A stretch of DNA of 64,000 bases from Microbacterium esteraromaticum (lineage in GTDB: Bacteria > Actinomycetota > Actinomycetes > Actinomycetales > Microbacteriaceae). A program made the translations under genes and the position numbers. The stretch is from positions 1,116,001 through 1,180,000 of the forward strand of contig NZ_CP118100.1 of assembly GCF_028747645.1 (NCBI RefSeq), written 5' to 3'. The notes below the pieces were generated by a model. It made no database searches, was not told where the DNA came from, and saw nothing but the letters and a program-made list of their open reading frames with translations. Within the stretch, counting starts at the first letter, position 1; every line of letters starts with the position of its first letter. Positions 27,336 through 35,927 of the stretch are shown here, piece by piece.

Positions 27336-28454
27336 ATGCTGCTGACCATCACCAACGCACCGCGTGACTACGCCTGGGGATCGACCTCGCTGATCGCGAG
27401 TCTGGAAGGGCGCGCACCCTCCGGGACGCCCGAGGCGGAGGTGTGGTTCGGCGATCACCCCGGTGACCCCTCCGACGTCGCGGGGGGTGGCACGCTCGAC
27501 GAGGTGACCGGCGGGACTCTCCCGTACCTGCTCAAGCTGCTCGCCGCGGCTGCGCCGCTGTCGATCCAGGTGCATCCAACACGTGCGCAGGCGCGGGAGG
27601 GCTTCGCGCGCGAGGCGGGGATGGATGCCGGTGACCCGACCCGCAACTACCGCGACGACAATCACAAGCCTGAACTGATCGTGGCGCTCAGCGATCGCTT
27701 CGAGGCTCTCGCCGGGTTGCGCCCGCTGGCGGATACCCGTCGTCTGCTCGCGGTGCTGCCGGATGCGCCCGGTGTCATCGCGCTGCGCGCGCGGCTGGCA
27801 TCCGATGACGACGCGGTCGCGTTGCGCGACGCGATCGCGTGGGTTCTGTCGGGAGACGCCCAGGCAGAGGTGGATGACATCATCGCGGCGGTCTCGCAGG
27901 CACGCTCGGAGGAGTTCTCAGAGCCGCTGGCCGCCGTGCGCTCCATCGCCGGGCGCAACCCGGGCGACGCCGGCGTGGTGGTGGCACTGCTGATGAACTT
28001 TGTGGTGCTGCGTCCCGGTGAGGCGATCTTCCTGCGTGCCGGTCTGCTGCACGCGTACGTCTCTGGCCTGGGGGTCGAGATCATGGCGGCGAGTGACAAC
28101 GTGTTGCGTGGTGGCCTGACGCCCAAACACATCGACGTCGATGAGCTGCTTGCAATCGTCGACACCACGCCCGGCCCGGTCCCCGTGCAGGCCGGGACTG
28201 GTTCCGTGACCGACTACACCGTGCCGGTTGAGGACTTCGCGCTGCGCCGTGTGCAGGTTGACGGCGCCGCGGCGTTCGACGTGACGGGACCGACCATGGT
28301 GCTGGCCACGTCTGGCCTGGTGTCCGTCGAGTCGGCGCTTGGCGGCACCGCGCCGATCGCCGTCGGTTCCGCCGCCTTTATCACGGCGGATGAAGGGAAG
28401 ATCACCCTGCGCGGTCATGGCGAGGCGTTCATCGCGCAGCCCGGTCGCGTCTGA
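27336..28454 (+). CDS. manA: Mannose-6-phosphate isomerase, class I
   Basis: A 372-residue type I phosphomannose isomerase, interconverting fructose-6-P and mannose-6-P for GDP-mannose supply. Landmarks: N-terminal PRDYAWGS, the zinc-site QVHPT...AR region (SIQVHPTRAQAREGF), DDNHKPEL, and the C-terminal LHAYVSGLGVEIMAASDNVLRGGLTPKHIDVDELL. Start ATG 27336 follows a TACGCT hexamer by six bases; upstream frame extension would run into the divergent gene. It links the polysaccharide locus to the whiB block. Confidence 0.95.
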   Translation: MLLTITNAPRDYAWGSTSLIASLEGRAPSGTPEAEVWFGDHPGDPSDVAGGGTLDEVTGGTLPYLLKLLAAAAPLSIQVHPTRAQAREGFAREAGMDAGDPTRNYRDDNHKPELIVALSDRFEALAGLRPLADTRRLLAVLPDAPGVIALRARLASDDDAVALRDAIAWVLSGDAQAEVDDIIAAVSQARSEEFSEPLAAVRSIAGRNPGDAGVVVALLMNFVVLRPGEAIFLRAGLLHAYVSGLGVEIMAASDNVLRGGLTPKHIDVDELLAIVDTTPGPVPVQAGTGSVTDYTVPVEDFALRRVQVDGAAAFDVTGPTMVLATSGLVSVESALGGTAPIAVGSAAFITADEGKITLRGHGEAFIAQPGRV

Positions 28455-28507
28455 CCCTCAAGGCCCCACGCGGCTCCGCGACACGCCGACAGTGCGCAAT
28501 GAACCTT

Positions 28508-28527
28508 AAACGCCCTCTTGAGGGTTT
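28508..28527. other. Small inverted repeat between manA and whiB
   Basis: CCCTC and GAGGG (28513-28517, 28520-28524) flanked by AAA and TTT form a short hairpin with a TT loop and a bulge. It could be a weak manA terminator or an operator just upstream of the whiB promoter. There is no long U tract. Confidence 0.3.
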
Positions 28528-28539
28528 ACGATCTGCGAC

Positions 28540-28568
28540 TTGACCATGGCGAATGACACGGGTGTAAT
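28540..28568 (+). promoter_or_regulatory. Sigma70-type promoter of whiB
   Basis: TTGACC (28540-28545) and TGTAAT (28563-28568) each match the consensus at five of six positions with an optimal 17-base spacer. Predicted start near 28575 leaves a leader of about 43 bases, and GGGAG (28607-28611) lies six bases before ATG 28618. This is the best -35/-10 pair in the window. Confidence 0.65.
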
Positions 28569-28617
28569 TAGGTGAAGAACGGCCCGAGGGGGGCTTAAGC
28601 AGGGTTGGGAGATCGAG

Positions 28618-28935
28618 ATGACGGGTTACCGCTCAGACGTTCCCGAGAATTGGTTCGTCGATCCGGTTGATCTGGGAGTACCAGGAGTACGCCGGGTCGA
28701 GCAGGAGGACGATGGCGCACTCGCCTGGCAGGCGGATGCGCTGTGCGCACAGACGGATCCGGAGGCGTTCTTCCCCGAGAAGGGCGGCTCGACTCGGGAT
28801 GCCAAGCGCATCTGCACGTCGTGCGACGTGCGCGGGGAGTGCCTGGAATACGCATTGAACAATGACGAGCGCTTCGGGATCTGGGGTGGCCTCAGTGAAC
28901 GCGAGCGCCGCAAGCTCAAGCGTCGCGCAAGTTGA
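28618..28935 (+). CDS. whiB: WhiB-family iron-sulfur transcription regulator
   Basis: A 105-residue Wbl protein. The four cluster cysteines are C43, C66, C69 and C75 (CxxC then C after five residues), followed by the beta-turn GIWGG (87-91) and a basic DNA-binding tail SERERRKLKRRA. It binds a [4Fe-4S] cluster and normally acts with the primary sigma factor. Its neighbours (GT/DUF5719/zincin/DUF3499) match those of Streptomyces whiB and mycobacterial whiB2/whmD, which act in cell division, so orthology to that group is likely. Transcribed alone from its own promoter. Confidence 0.93.
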   Translation: MTGYRSDVPENWFVDPVDLGVPGVRRVEQEDDGALAWQADALCAQTDPEAFFPEKGGSTRDAKRICTSCDVRGECLEYALNNDERFGIWGGLSERERRKLKRRAS

Positions 28936-28998
28936 TCGCGGGCGCGCCGGACGCCCTGTCCGGCGCGTCGCCCGCACCTGCCTAGGCTGACAAGTGCC

Positions 28999-31950
28999 AT
29001 GCCAGCACGAGTCCATGCCATCGCCGTCGTGCGCACCGGAGAATCCGCCAGCGCACAGCTACTGCACACCCTGGATGCGATCCGCGACCAGACAACCCGC
29101 CCGACCGCTGTGACCGTTGTGGTCCTGGGGGACGGTTCCGCCGTGCGCGCAGCATCCGGACTCGGCGACATCGTCGAGAGCGTGATCGAGGCGCGCCCCA
29201 CGACCACGTACGCCGAGGCTGTCGCGCTCGCCGGGCCTCGCATCGCCGAGGGGGCCGCTGTGTGGCTGCTCGCGCAGGACACCGTTCCCCGCCGCAACGC
29301 ACTCCAGCTTCTGATCGGCGCCCTGGAGCGCTCGCCGTCCGCCGCGATCGCCGCGCCCAAGCTCGTCCGCCAGGATGACGACCGCGAGATTCAGTCCCTC
29401 GGGGTCAGCATGACCCGTTTCGGGCGCTCGGTCGAGCTGACCGCGGGCGAGCTCGACCAGGGCCAGCACGACGCCACCGAAGACGCCCTTGGCGCGGACG
29501 TCCGTGGCATGCTCATTCGGGCCGAGGCCCCGGCCGTGCTGCGCCCGGATGTTGCGCTCCGAGGCGCTGATGAGGGGCTTGACCTGGGCGTGCGCGCCCG
29601 ACTCGGCGGCGCACGTGTCGTGCTCGTTCCGAAAGCCAGGGTTGGCGTCCGCCCGCACGGCCCCGCTGCCCTGCCGCGCAGTGCCGTCAGCCGCGCGTGG
29701 GCCACCCGGCGTGCGCAGCTACACCGGCGTCTTGCGTACGCGCCGGCACTCGCGCTGCCGCTGCACTGGGTGAGTCTGCTGCCGCTCGCGCTGTGGCGCT
29801 CGATCCTGCACCTGATCGGCAAGCGTCCCGGCGACGTGGCCCCGGAGTGGGGTGCCGCTCTGGCCGCCATGGTGGCGTTCGGAGGCGTCTTCCGTTCGCG
29901 CTCCGCCATCCGCTCGTTCCGTCGCGGGTCATGGGCATCTATCGCGCCGTTGCGCGTCACTCACGATCAGCTGCGTCAACGTCTCGACGACGGACATGGC
30001 AGCGAACGCGGCGCGGTCAGTGAGCTTCGGTTCTTCGGCGGTGGTGCCTGGGTTGTGCTCGGGGCCCTGCTGGTGAGCCTCGTCGTGTTCGTTCCGATGC
30101 TCGCCTGGCCCGCGATCGGCGGCGGCGGGTTGCTGCCGATGCGCGATACCGTGGCAGCGCTGTGGTCGGACACGGCGTGGGGGCTCCGCGACCTCGGCCT
30201 CGGCGTGGTCGGCCCCGCCGACCCGTTCACCGCCGTGCTCGCACTGCTCGGCTCGCTGTGGCCGGGATCGCCGTCCTACGCGCTCGTGCTGCTCTGGTTG
30301 CTGGCCCTGCCGCTGGCTGTGCTCGGCGGCTGGTTCGCCGCCACCCGTGTCACCGATCGTTCAGGTCTGCGGATTCTCGGGGGAGTCCTGTGGGCGCTGG
30401 CGCCGACCTTCCTCGACGCGCTGGTGCAGGGGCGGCCGGCCGCCGTCCTGCTGCACCTGCTGCTGCCCTGGGTCTTCCACACCGCCTCAGTCGCACACCG
30501 TTCCTGGGGGGCATCCGGCGCAGCATCCCTGCTCATCGCCGCGGCGCTCGCGTGCGCACCATCGCTCGCCCCCGCGTTGGTGCTGCTGTGGGCCGTGGCG
30601 CTCATCTTCGCATTCTCGCTCCGGCGCCTGCGTGCAGCGGCTCGCTTGGCGTGGTTGCTCGTGCCCACCGTCATCATGTTCGCGCCGCTGATCATCTGGC
30701 AGATCCGTCAGGGCGACCCGTGGGCGCTGCTCGCCGATCCCGCCGTGGTGCGCGTGCTCGATCAGGTCGGTGCGGATGCCGCCGGACGCGCAGCGATCGC
30801 CGGTGGCTTCCCGACTGCCGACCTGGCCGGCTGGGAGTGGTTCATCGGTGCCGAGATGGCGGTCTGGGCGCCGTTGCTCTTGGCCCCGGTCGCGGTCCTC
30901 GCCCTGGCCTCCGCGCTGTCGCCGCGCTGGCGCGCGGGATACGCGTTGCTGCTCGTCGCCGTACTGGGAACCGCGACCGCCATGATCTCGGTCGGCGTGG
31001 TCGTGTCGTTCGTACACGGAAGTGGGGTTGCGCTGTGGCCCGGAAGCGGCCTGAGCCTCGCCTGGCTCGGAGTGGTGGGCGCGGCACTGATCACCCTCGA
31101 CACGGTCGTCGCGCTCGCACCGTTGCGCATCGGCGCGGCTCTCGTCGCGGGTCTCGGCGTCGCGGCGTGCGCACTTCCCGCACTGCTCGCGGTCAACACC
31201 GGGCACAGCGAGGTACGCAACGCTTCGCCCAGCACCCTGCCGGCTCTCGTCGCGGCTCAAGCCACCAGCGAACCAGACCGTGCCACCCTGGTGATCACTC
31301 CGCAGAACGACGGATCGCTTGCCGCGCAGGTCATCTGGGGAGCCAGCGCCACGCTTGGCGCGCAGACCACCATGCTGAGCACCGCTACGCAGCCACCTGC
31401 AGGCAGCGTCGCTCAGGACGCCGTCGACCTGGTCTCGGCGCGTGACTTCGACGCCGCGGCGGCGCTCGGCGAAGAGGCGATCAGCTTCGTGCTGCTCGAG
31501 CAGGAACCCGGTGCGAATGATATCGCGCACGGCATGCACGACGACGCCGTCGAGGCCATCGACGAACGTACGGGGTTTGTGAAGGCCGGTGAGACCGCAC
31601 ACGGCGTGCTCTGGAGCATCGACGTCCCGATTGCGGAGCGCACCCGCGCAGACGCAACACAACAGAGTATCGCCCGGGTCGTCGGCATCGCGCAGATCAT
31701 CGTCGTGTTCGCGGCTCTGCTGCTGGCGATTCCGACGCGTGCATCTCGGCGCGCGGCGAGAGCCCGATCCCGCGTCGTCGGACGCGCTCCAGACGAGCCG
31801 CCGCTACCGCCCCGGCGGCGATGGCGGGAAGAAGAGCCGTACACAGGGCAGGTCACCGTCGCACCGCAGTCATCGGCACCGCAGCCGTCGGCACCGGAAG
31901 GTGCGGCCGCGTTGGCAGAACCCGACATCGACGCGGAGGGACGACGATGA
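28999..31950 (+). CDS. Giant membrane glycosyltransferase-like protein
   Basis: A 983-residue protein. Residues about 1-250 resemble a GT2 domain (AVVRTGESASAQLLHTLDAIRDQ, LLAQDTVP), but the usual DDD metal site reads AQD, so catalysis is doubtful. Residues about 255-880 hold about 12 helices interspersed with loops; the C-terminal about 70 residues are Pro-rich and cytoplasmic. In actinobacteria this gene sits between whiB and the DUF5719 gene, as here; the stop overlaps the next ATG. Likely in cell-envelope glycan synthesis; substrate unknown. A TAGGCT hexamer is ten bases upstream of the ATG. Confidence 0.8.
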   Translation: MPARVHAIAVVRTGESASAQLLHTLDAIRDQTTRPTAVTVVVLGDGSAVRAASGLGDIVESVIEARPTTTYAEAVALAGPRIAEGAAVWLLAQDTVPRRNALQLLIGALERSPSAAIAAPKLVRQDDDREIQSLGVSMTRFGRSVELTAGELDQGQHDATEDALGADVRGMLIRAEAPAVLRPDVALRGADEGLDLGVRARLGGARVVLVPKARVGVRPHGPAALPRSAVSRAWATRRAQLHRRLAYAPALALPLHWVSLLPLALWRSILHLIGKRPGDVAPEWGAALAAMVAFGGVFRSRSAIRSFRRGSWASIAPLRVTHDQLRQRLDDGHGSERGAVSELRFFGGGAWVVLGALLVSLVVFVPMLAWPAIGGGGLLPMRDTVAALWSDTAWGLRDLGLGVVGPADPFTAVLALLGSLWPGSPSYALVLLWLLALPLAVLGGWFAATRVTDRSGLRILGGVLWALAPTFLDALVQGRPAAVLLHLLLPWVFHTASVAHRSWGASGAASLLIAAALACAPSLAPALVLLWAVALIFAFSLRRLRAAARLAWLLVPTVIMFAPLIIWQIRQGDPWALLADPAVVRVLDQVGADAAGRAAIAGGFPTADLAGWEWFIGAEMAVWAPLLLAPVAVLALASALSPRWRAGYALLLVAVLGTATAMISVGVVVSFVHGSGVALWPGSGLSLAWLGVVGAALITLDTVVALAPLRIGAALVAGLGVAACALPALLAVNTGHSEVRNASPSTLPALVAAQATSEPDRATLVITPQNDGSLAAQVIWGASATLGAQTTMLSTATQPPAGSVAQDAVDLVSARDFDAAAALGEEAISFVLLEQEPGANDIAHGMHDDAVEAIDERTGFVKAGETAHGVLWSIDVPIAERTRADATQQSIARVVGIAQIIVVFAALLLAIPTRASRRAARARSRVVGRAPDEPPLPPRRRWREEEPYTGQVTVAPQSSAPQPSAPEGAAALAEPDIDAEGRR

Positions 31951-33326
31951 AGCAGCGCACGCTGAGACTCGCGGCGACGGGCGCACGCGTTGCGACGGGG
32001 GCGGCTGTGGCCGTCGCCTGTGTGATCGGTGTCATCGCAGCCGTTGCGGCACCCTGGCCGAGCCTGCACAATGAACCCGCCACGACGATCGTGACGCCCG
32101 TGCCCGGCGACACCACGCTGGTGTGCAATGGGTCGTTCCGCGCGCTCGGGAGGGAATCCGGGCAGGCAGACCTGATGGTGTCGGCCGGCCTGCCCGACCT
32201 GGTTGTCGATGCGCAGCAGGATGCGGTCGATACTGATCCGCTGCGCATGCCAGAAGTCGTCGGTGGCGAAGGAGCGCAGGCGGTGACCGCTCGCGTTCAG
32301 GACCGCGATGTTCCGCTGGTGGCGGCGGGCGAGTCGATCCGTCTACAAGAGGATGACCTGCGCGGCTTCGCGGCCGCACCGTGCCGTCCGGCCGGAATGC
32401 GCCACTGGCTTGTCGGCGGGGACATCTCCACCGGCGCCTCCGACATCATTCTGCTGAGCAATCCGGGCAGCGTCCCCGCGACCGTCGACTTCACCGTCTA
32501 CGGCGTGCAGCGCGCGACCTCGACCACGATCGTGCCGCCGCTCACTCAGATCGGTCTGCCACTGGCATCCGTCGCGTCGGGACAGCAGCGCCCCGTCGTC
32601 GAAGTCGTGTCCACCGGGGCCCCGGTGCGTGCGACGCTGCAGTCGGCGCTCACCCGCACGCTGGAGCCCGCCGGAATCGACCTGCAGGACGGCCTCGGCG
32701 CTCCGCAGTCGCAATTGACGATCGTCGGAGTGCGCGCCGTGCCCGACGCCACCGGCGACGACGCCACCGGCGTCGTGCTGCGGATGCTCGCTCCCGACGA
32801 CGAAGCGCAGGCGACTGTCCGCGTGTACGCCGAAGGCGCCGTCGCGGCGAGTGATGAGTACACTGTCGACCTCTCCGCGGGCATTCCCAACGAGATCGCT
32901 CTGACGAACCTGCCTGGCGGTGCCTACGACATCCACATCGAGGCCACGGAGCCCGTCGTAGCGGCTGCGCGGCAGACCCAGCGGTCGGGCCGAAACCAGG
33001 ACTTCTCGTGGATGCTGCCCGCGCCGCGTCTACAGGGCGATGTGATGTTCGAGGTGCCGCGCGGGGCGCCCGGGGTTCTGTTCCTGCGGAACGCGGAGGC
33101 CGAATCGGTGACGGTTACAGTGGAGGGTGCCGACGATCCCACGATCGAGCTCGCTGCCGGCGGCACCGCAAAGGTTCCGTTGAACGCCGGTTCCTACACG
33201 CTGAAAGCACCCTCGGCGGTGCACGCCGCTGTGAGCCTGCTCAGCGAGTCCGATGAACCGGCGATCGCGGGATGGCCCCTGTGGTCACCGCCGGCGACGC
33301 AGCAGCCGATCATCGTGCACCACTGA
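31947..33326 (+). CDS. DUF5719 family protein
   Basis: A 459-residue protein with one N-terminal membrane helix (about 12-36) and a long extracytoplasmic part made of repeated beta-rich units, some resembling cell-adhesion-type domains (PVVEVVSTGAPVRATLQSA, QDFSWMLPAPRL). DUF5719 proteins are found directly after the large GT-like gene in many actinobacteria; function unknown. ATG 31947 overlaps the upstream stop. The gene ends inside a 16-base tandem repeat. Confidence 0.78.
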   Translation: MKQRTLRLAATGARVATGAAVAVACVIGVIAAVAAPWPSLHNEPATTIVTPVPGDTTLVCNGSFRALGRESGQADLMVSAGLPDLVVDAQQDAVDTDPLRMPEVVGGEGAQAVTARVQDRDVPLVAAGESIRLQEDDLRGFAAAPCRPAGMRHWLVGGDISTGASDIILLSNPGSVPATVDFTVYGVQRATSTTIVPPLTQIGLPLASVASGQQRPVVEVVSTGAPVRATLQSALTRTLEPAGIDLQDGLGAPQSQLTIVGVRAVPDATGDDATGVVLRMLAPDDEAQATVRVYAEGAVAASDEYTVDLSAGIPNEIALTNLPGGAYDIHIEATEPVVAAARQTQRSGRNQDFSWMLPAPRLQGDVMFEVPRGAPGVLFLRNAEAESVTVTVEGADDPTIELAAGGTAKVPLNAGSYTLKAPSAVHAAVSLLSESDEPAIAGWPLWSPPATQQPIIVHH

Positions 33327-33358
33327 CATCGTGCACCACTGACCTCGTGCACCACTGA
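33311..33358. repeat. Three tandem copies of a 16-base unit
   Basis: Three head-to-tail copies of (c)(a/c)tcgtgcaccactga at 33311-33326, 33327-33342 and 33343-33358. The first two are identical; the third differs by one base. The TGA closing copy 1 is the DUF5719 stop codon. Each unit contains the palindrome GTGCAC. Confidence 0.85.
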
Positions 33359-33372
33359 GTTCGGATGGCTGG

Positions 33373-33798
33373 TCAGTGATCGCGACCGTCGGGGCCGAGC
33401 TCCCAGGGCTCGCGACCGATGTACTCCGCGGCGGCATGGAACACGGCGCTCTCGATCGCCATCCGGCGGTGTAGCGCGTCGTCGTGCCCCTTTGGCAGCA
33501 ACCGTTCGATGGGCACACGGTAGAGCGTCACCCGGCGGCCCAGATGATCCACACGCCACAGGGGGATGCCGTCTCCGCGGTCGTGAGTGGGCATCGCGGC
33601 CATTTCGAAGCGCACGTCGCGCAGTTCCTCCCAGGAGCCGCGCAGGAACTCCACGGCACTGCCGACCGTGATCTCGAAGCGATCGAGACGGCCGTCGAGC
33701 GGAGGCAGGGGCGGACGCACCACCTCACTGCGCCCGAGGCGCCCGTGGCGGCCGTGGCGCGCACCGCGTCGGACGGGCGTCTGGCGAGAGCGAGGCAT
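33373..33798 (-). CDS. Zincin-like metallopeptidase-family protein, catalytic motif absent
   Basis: A 141-residue protein that by size, position beside DUF3499/DUF5719 and the segments PPLPPLDGRLDRFE, DGIPLWRVDHLGRRVTLYRVPIERL fits the PF06262-like group encoded here in other actinobacteria. The HExxH zinc motif of active members is not present; the corresponding helix reads AIESAVFHAAAEYIGREPW. It is therefore probably not a protease. The N-terminus is basic. ATG 33798 follows TAGACT on its strand by six bases. Confidence 0.72.
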   Translation of the reverse strand: MPRSRQTPVRRGARHGRHGRLGRSEVVRPPLPPLDGRLDRFEITVGSAVEFLRGSWEELRDVRFEMAAMPTHDRGDGIPLWRVDHLGRRVTLYRVPIERLLPKGHDDALHRRMAIESAVFHAAAEYIGREPWELGPDGRDH

Positions 33799-33865
33799 CC
33801 CGAAAGTCTAGGCCGTGCCGCGCGCCCGCGGGTGAACGTCTGCGCTCAGCCCTACGCTGAGGGGG
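33799..33865. promoter_or_regulatory. Divergent leaderless promoters, zincin-like gene and DUF3499
   Basis: On the - strand TAGACT (33805-33810) is six bases before ATG 33798. On the + strand TACGCT (33853-33858) is seven bases before ATG 33866. The + start also has a purine run GAGGGGG immediately before the ATG, too close for a normal Shine-Dalgarno. Confidence 0.45.
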
Positions 33866-34090
33866 ATGAACGACAGCTTCGATGTGCACGAGCGGCTCTG
33901 CTCGAAAGTGGCGTGCGCGCGTGAAGCCGCAGCGACGCTGACCTATGACTACGGCGATCAGATGGCCGCGCTCGGTCCACTCGGCCCGGCTGGCGATCCG
34001 CACGCCCACGATCTCTGCGCACAGCACGCCGATCGACTGTCGGTTCCGGCCGGGTGGCTGGTCGTGCGGCACGCGACGCTACGCGGCTGA
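33866..34090 (+). CDS. DUF3499 family protein
   Basis: A 74-residue protein with the conserved start RLCSKVACAREAAATLTYDYGDQMAALGPL and the C-terminal HDLCAQHADRLSVPAGW, the pattern of DUF3499. The three cysteines and histidines (C at about 12, 17 and in DLCAQH) could bind a metal. Found next to whiB and manB in many actinobacteria; function unknown. It is shorter than many relatives, which carry a C-terminal extension. Here the next gene is the convergent RDD gene and not a phosphomannomutase. Confidence 0.85.
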   Translation: MNDSFDVHERLCSKVACAREAAATLTYDYGDQMAALGPLGPAGDPHAHDLCAQHADRLSVPAGWLVVRHATLRG

Positions 34091-34102
34091 ACGGCTGATC
34101 GG

Positions 34103-34912
34103 TCAGACGCGGATCCGCGTCCGGCTCAGGTGTTCGGCACGGTCATCGGAGAGCGTCAGTGCCCGGCGCTCACGCTCGCGCCGCAGCACCGTGACCGCAC
34201 GCAGCATCTCCTCGGGCCCCGCATCCGGGATGGGGGAGATGAACGGTGCAGCCTCGGCCGCCAGTTCCCGGCCCACGCTGAGTCGCGCAGCCGGCGAGAG
34301 CCGGTCGGCGTTGACGAGGAACTGCGAGATCCGCCGGGCCAGACGGTCCGGCATCCGCGCGACGTCCGCGACCGTCGCCCACCCGGTGAGCGACGGCGGC
34401 ATGACGGGCTCTTGCTGCACCAGGTGTGGCGTGCGCACGCGTTGCGAGTACGTGCCGGCAACGAGATCACCAAGGCGTTGCGAACGGGCCGTGAGTGCGC
34501 CCGTGATGACGGCGATGCCGCCGACCGTGATGTAGATCTCCAGCACGCCGAGCAGAGCCCGGATGAACGTGTGCCGGAACGTGATCGCGCCGCCGTCGAT
34601 GCGCACGATGCGGCCCCCGACGGCGAGCTTTCCCAGGCTGCGGCCACGGGTCGCCATCTCGACGGTGATCGGCAGCACGAGAAAACTGACGACAGCGGCC
34701 CAGATGGACAGGATCCGAGCGGTGTGCTCGTCCAAGACCCCCAGCGTCAGCAGCCACACCTGCACCAGGACGAACCCGGTGAATACGGCGAAGCCCAACA
34801 GCATGTCGATCAGCGCTCCCGCCGCGCGCAACACGAACCCCACCGGCTGCACATCGATGGCGACGGCCTCTCCAGACAGGATCTCCTGTTCATCGGCGAT
34901 CTCGGCAGACAT
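34103..34912 (-). CDS. RDD family membrane protein
   Basis: A 269-residue protein. After a short cytoplasmic start come the RDD domain helices (about 22-150) with AAGALIDMLLGF (the R of the usual R-D-D pattern at position about 27) and the family segment RGRSLGKLAVGGRIVR. The C-terminal about 110 residues are soluble and helical. RDD proteins are linked with ion exchange or membrane stress in other bacteria; role here unknown. Its ATG shares two bases with the in-frame ATG 34911 of the divergent SpoIIM gene. Confidence 0.87.
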   Translation of the reverse strand: MSAEIADEQEILSGEAVAIDVQPVGFVLRAAGALIDMLLGFAVFTGFVLVQVWLLTLGVLDEHTARILSIWAAVVSFLVLPITVEMATRGRSLGKLAVGGRIVRIDGGAITFRHTFIRALLGVLEIYITVGGIAVITGALTARSQRLGDLVAGTYSQRVRTPHLVQQEPVMPPSLTGWATVADVARMPDRLARRISQFLVNADRLSPAARLSVGRELAAEAAPFISPIPDAGPEEMLRAVTVLRRERERRALTLSDDRAEHLSRTRIRV

Positions 34913-34915
34913 GAG

Positions 34916-34922
34916 TACAGTA
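34916..34922. promoter_or_regulatory. Symmetrical -10 shared by RDD and SpoIIM genes
   Basis: TACAGTA reads as TACAGT on + (34916-34921), seven bases before GTG 34929, and as TACTGT on - (34922-34917), four bases before ATG 34912. One seven-base element could thus place RNA polymerase in either direction, with both transcripts starting at or next to the initiation codon. Confidence 0.45.
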
Positions 34923-34928
34923 AATCAG

Positions 34929-35918
34929 GTGGATGCCGATGCTCTTGCCGACGCACGCCGCCCCGAGTGGGAACGGCTCGATGAACTCAGCCGACGACGC
35001 CGGTTGTCCGGCGCTGAGGTCGATGAGCTGATCGTGCGCTATCGGGCGGCATCCGCCGACCTCGCCGAACTCAAGACCTCGGTGGGCACCTCCCCACAGG
35101 GCGACTACCTTTCGACCATCCTCGCAACCGCCCGGCTGCGCTTCACCGGCGCCGGCGACAACGTGATCGCCCAGGCGGCACGGTTCTTCACTCGGCAGCT
35201 GCCTGCGGCCCTGTACCGGATCCGTTGGACCACCGGCGTCATTGCGGTGCTGTTCGTCCTGATCGGAGCCCTGACCGCGGCATGGATCGCGTCCGACCCG
35301 TCGCGCATCGCCGCTCTCGGGGCGCCCGAGGTGCTGCAGCAGTACGCCGAGGAGGACTTCGTCGAGTACTACGAGCCGATGGCGTCCTTCGCGGGCATGG
35401 TGTGGTTCAACAACGCGTGGATCGCTATGCAGTGCGTGCTCTTCGGCGTCACCGGCCTGTGGCCGATCTGGATGCTGGTGCAGAACGCTGTCGGACTGGG
35501 TGTCGCCGCGGCAGTGATGGCGGCCTACGGCCACCTCGACACCATGATCTTGCACATCCTGCCGCACGGCCTGTTGGAGCTGACGGCGATCTTCGTGGCC
35601 GCTGCTGCGGGACTGCACGTGTTCTGGGCGTGGGCCGTCCCCGGCCCTCGCTCGCGTGGACGCGCGCTCGCGTCGGAGGGACGCGCGCTGGCGACCGTCG
35701 CCATGGGCCTGATCTTCGTGCTGTTGCTGTCGGGCCTCGTCGAGGGATTCATCACCGGCTCGGCGCTGCCGTGGCCGGTGAAGATCGGGATCGGAGCACT
35801 AGCGCTGGCCGTCTTCCTGGTCTACATGCTCGTCATCGGGCGGCGTGCCGCCCGCCAGGGTGAGAGCGGCGACCTCGTCGAGTACGAAGCCGGCACTCCC
35901 ACTCTGACAGCCGGGTAG
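34929..35918 (+). CDS. SpoIIM/DUF95-like stage II sporulation protein M family membrane protein
   Basis: A 329-residue protein with a helical N-terminal segment (EWERLDELSRRRRLSGAEVDELIVRYRAASADLA), then about six helices spanning 90-320 that include the SpoIIM-like GMVWFNNAWIAMQCVLFG and HILPHGLLELTAIFVAA. Despite the name it occurs in non-sporulating actinobacteria with RDD, DUF58 and MoxR genes. GTG 34929 is preferred because it lies seven bases after TACAGT; ATG 34911 (335 residues) is the alternative. Function unknown, possibly membrane remodelling or a transporter. Confidence 0.82.
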   Translation: MDADALADARRPEWERLDELSRRRRLSGAEVDELIVRYRAASADLAELKTSVGTSPQGDYLSTILATARLRFTGAGDNVIAQAARFFTRQLPAALYRIRWTTGVIAVLFVLIGALTAAWIASDPSRIAALGAPEVLQQYAEEDFVEYYEPMASFAGMVWFNNAWIAMQCVLFGVTGLWPIWMLVQNAVGLGVAAAVMAAYGHLDTMILHILPHGLLELTAIFVAAAAGLHVFWAWAVPGPRSRGRALASEGRALATVAMGLIFVLLLSGLVEGFITGSALPWPVKIGIGALALAVFLVYMLVIGRRAARQGESGDLVEYEAGTPTLTAG

Positions 35919-35927
35919 CGCCTCCGA

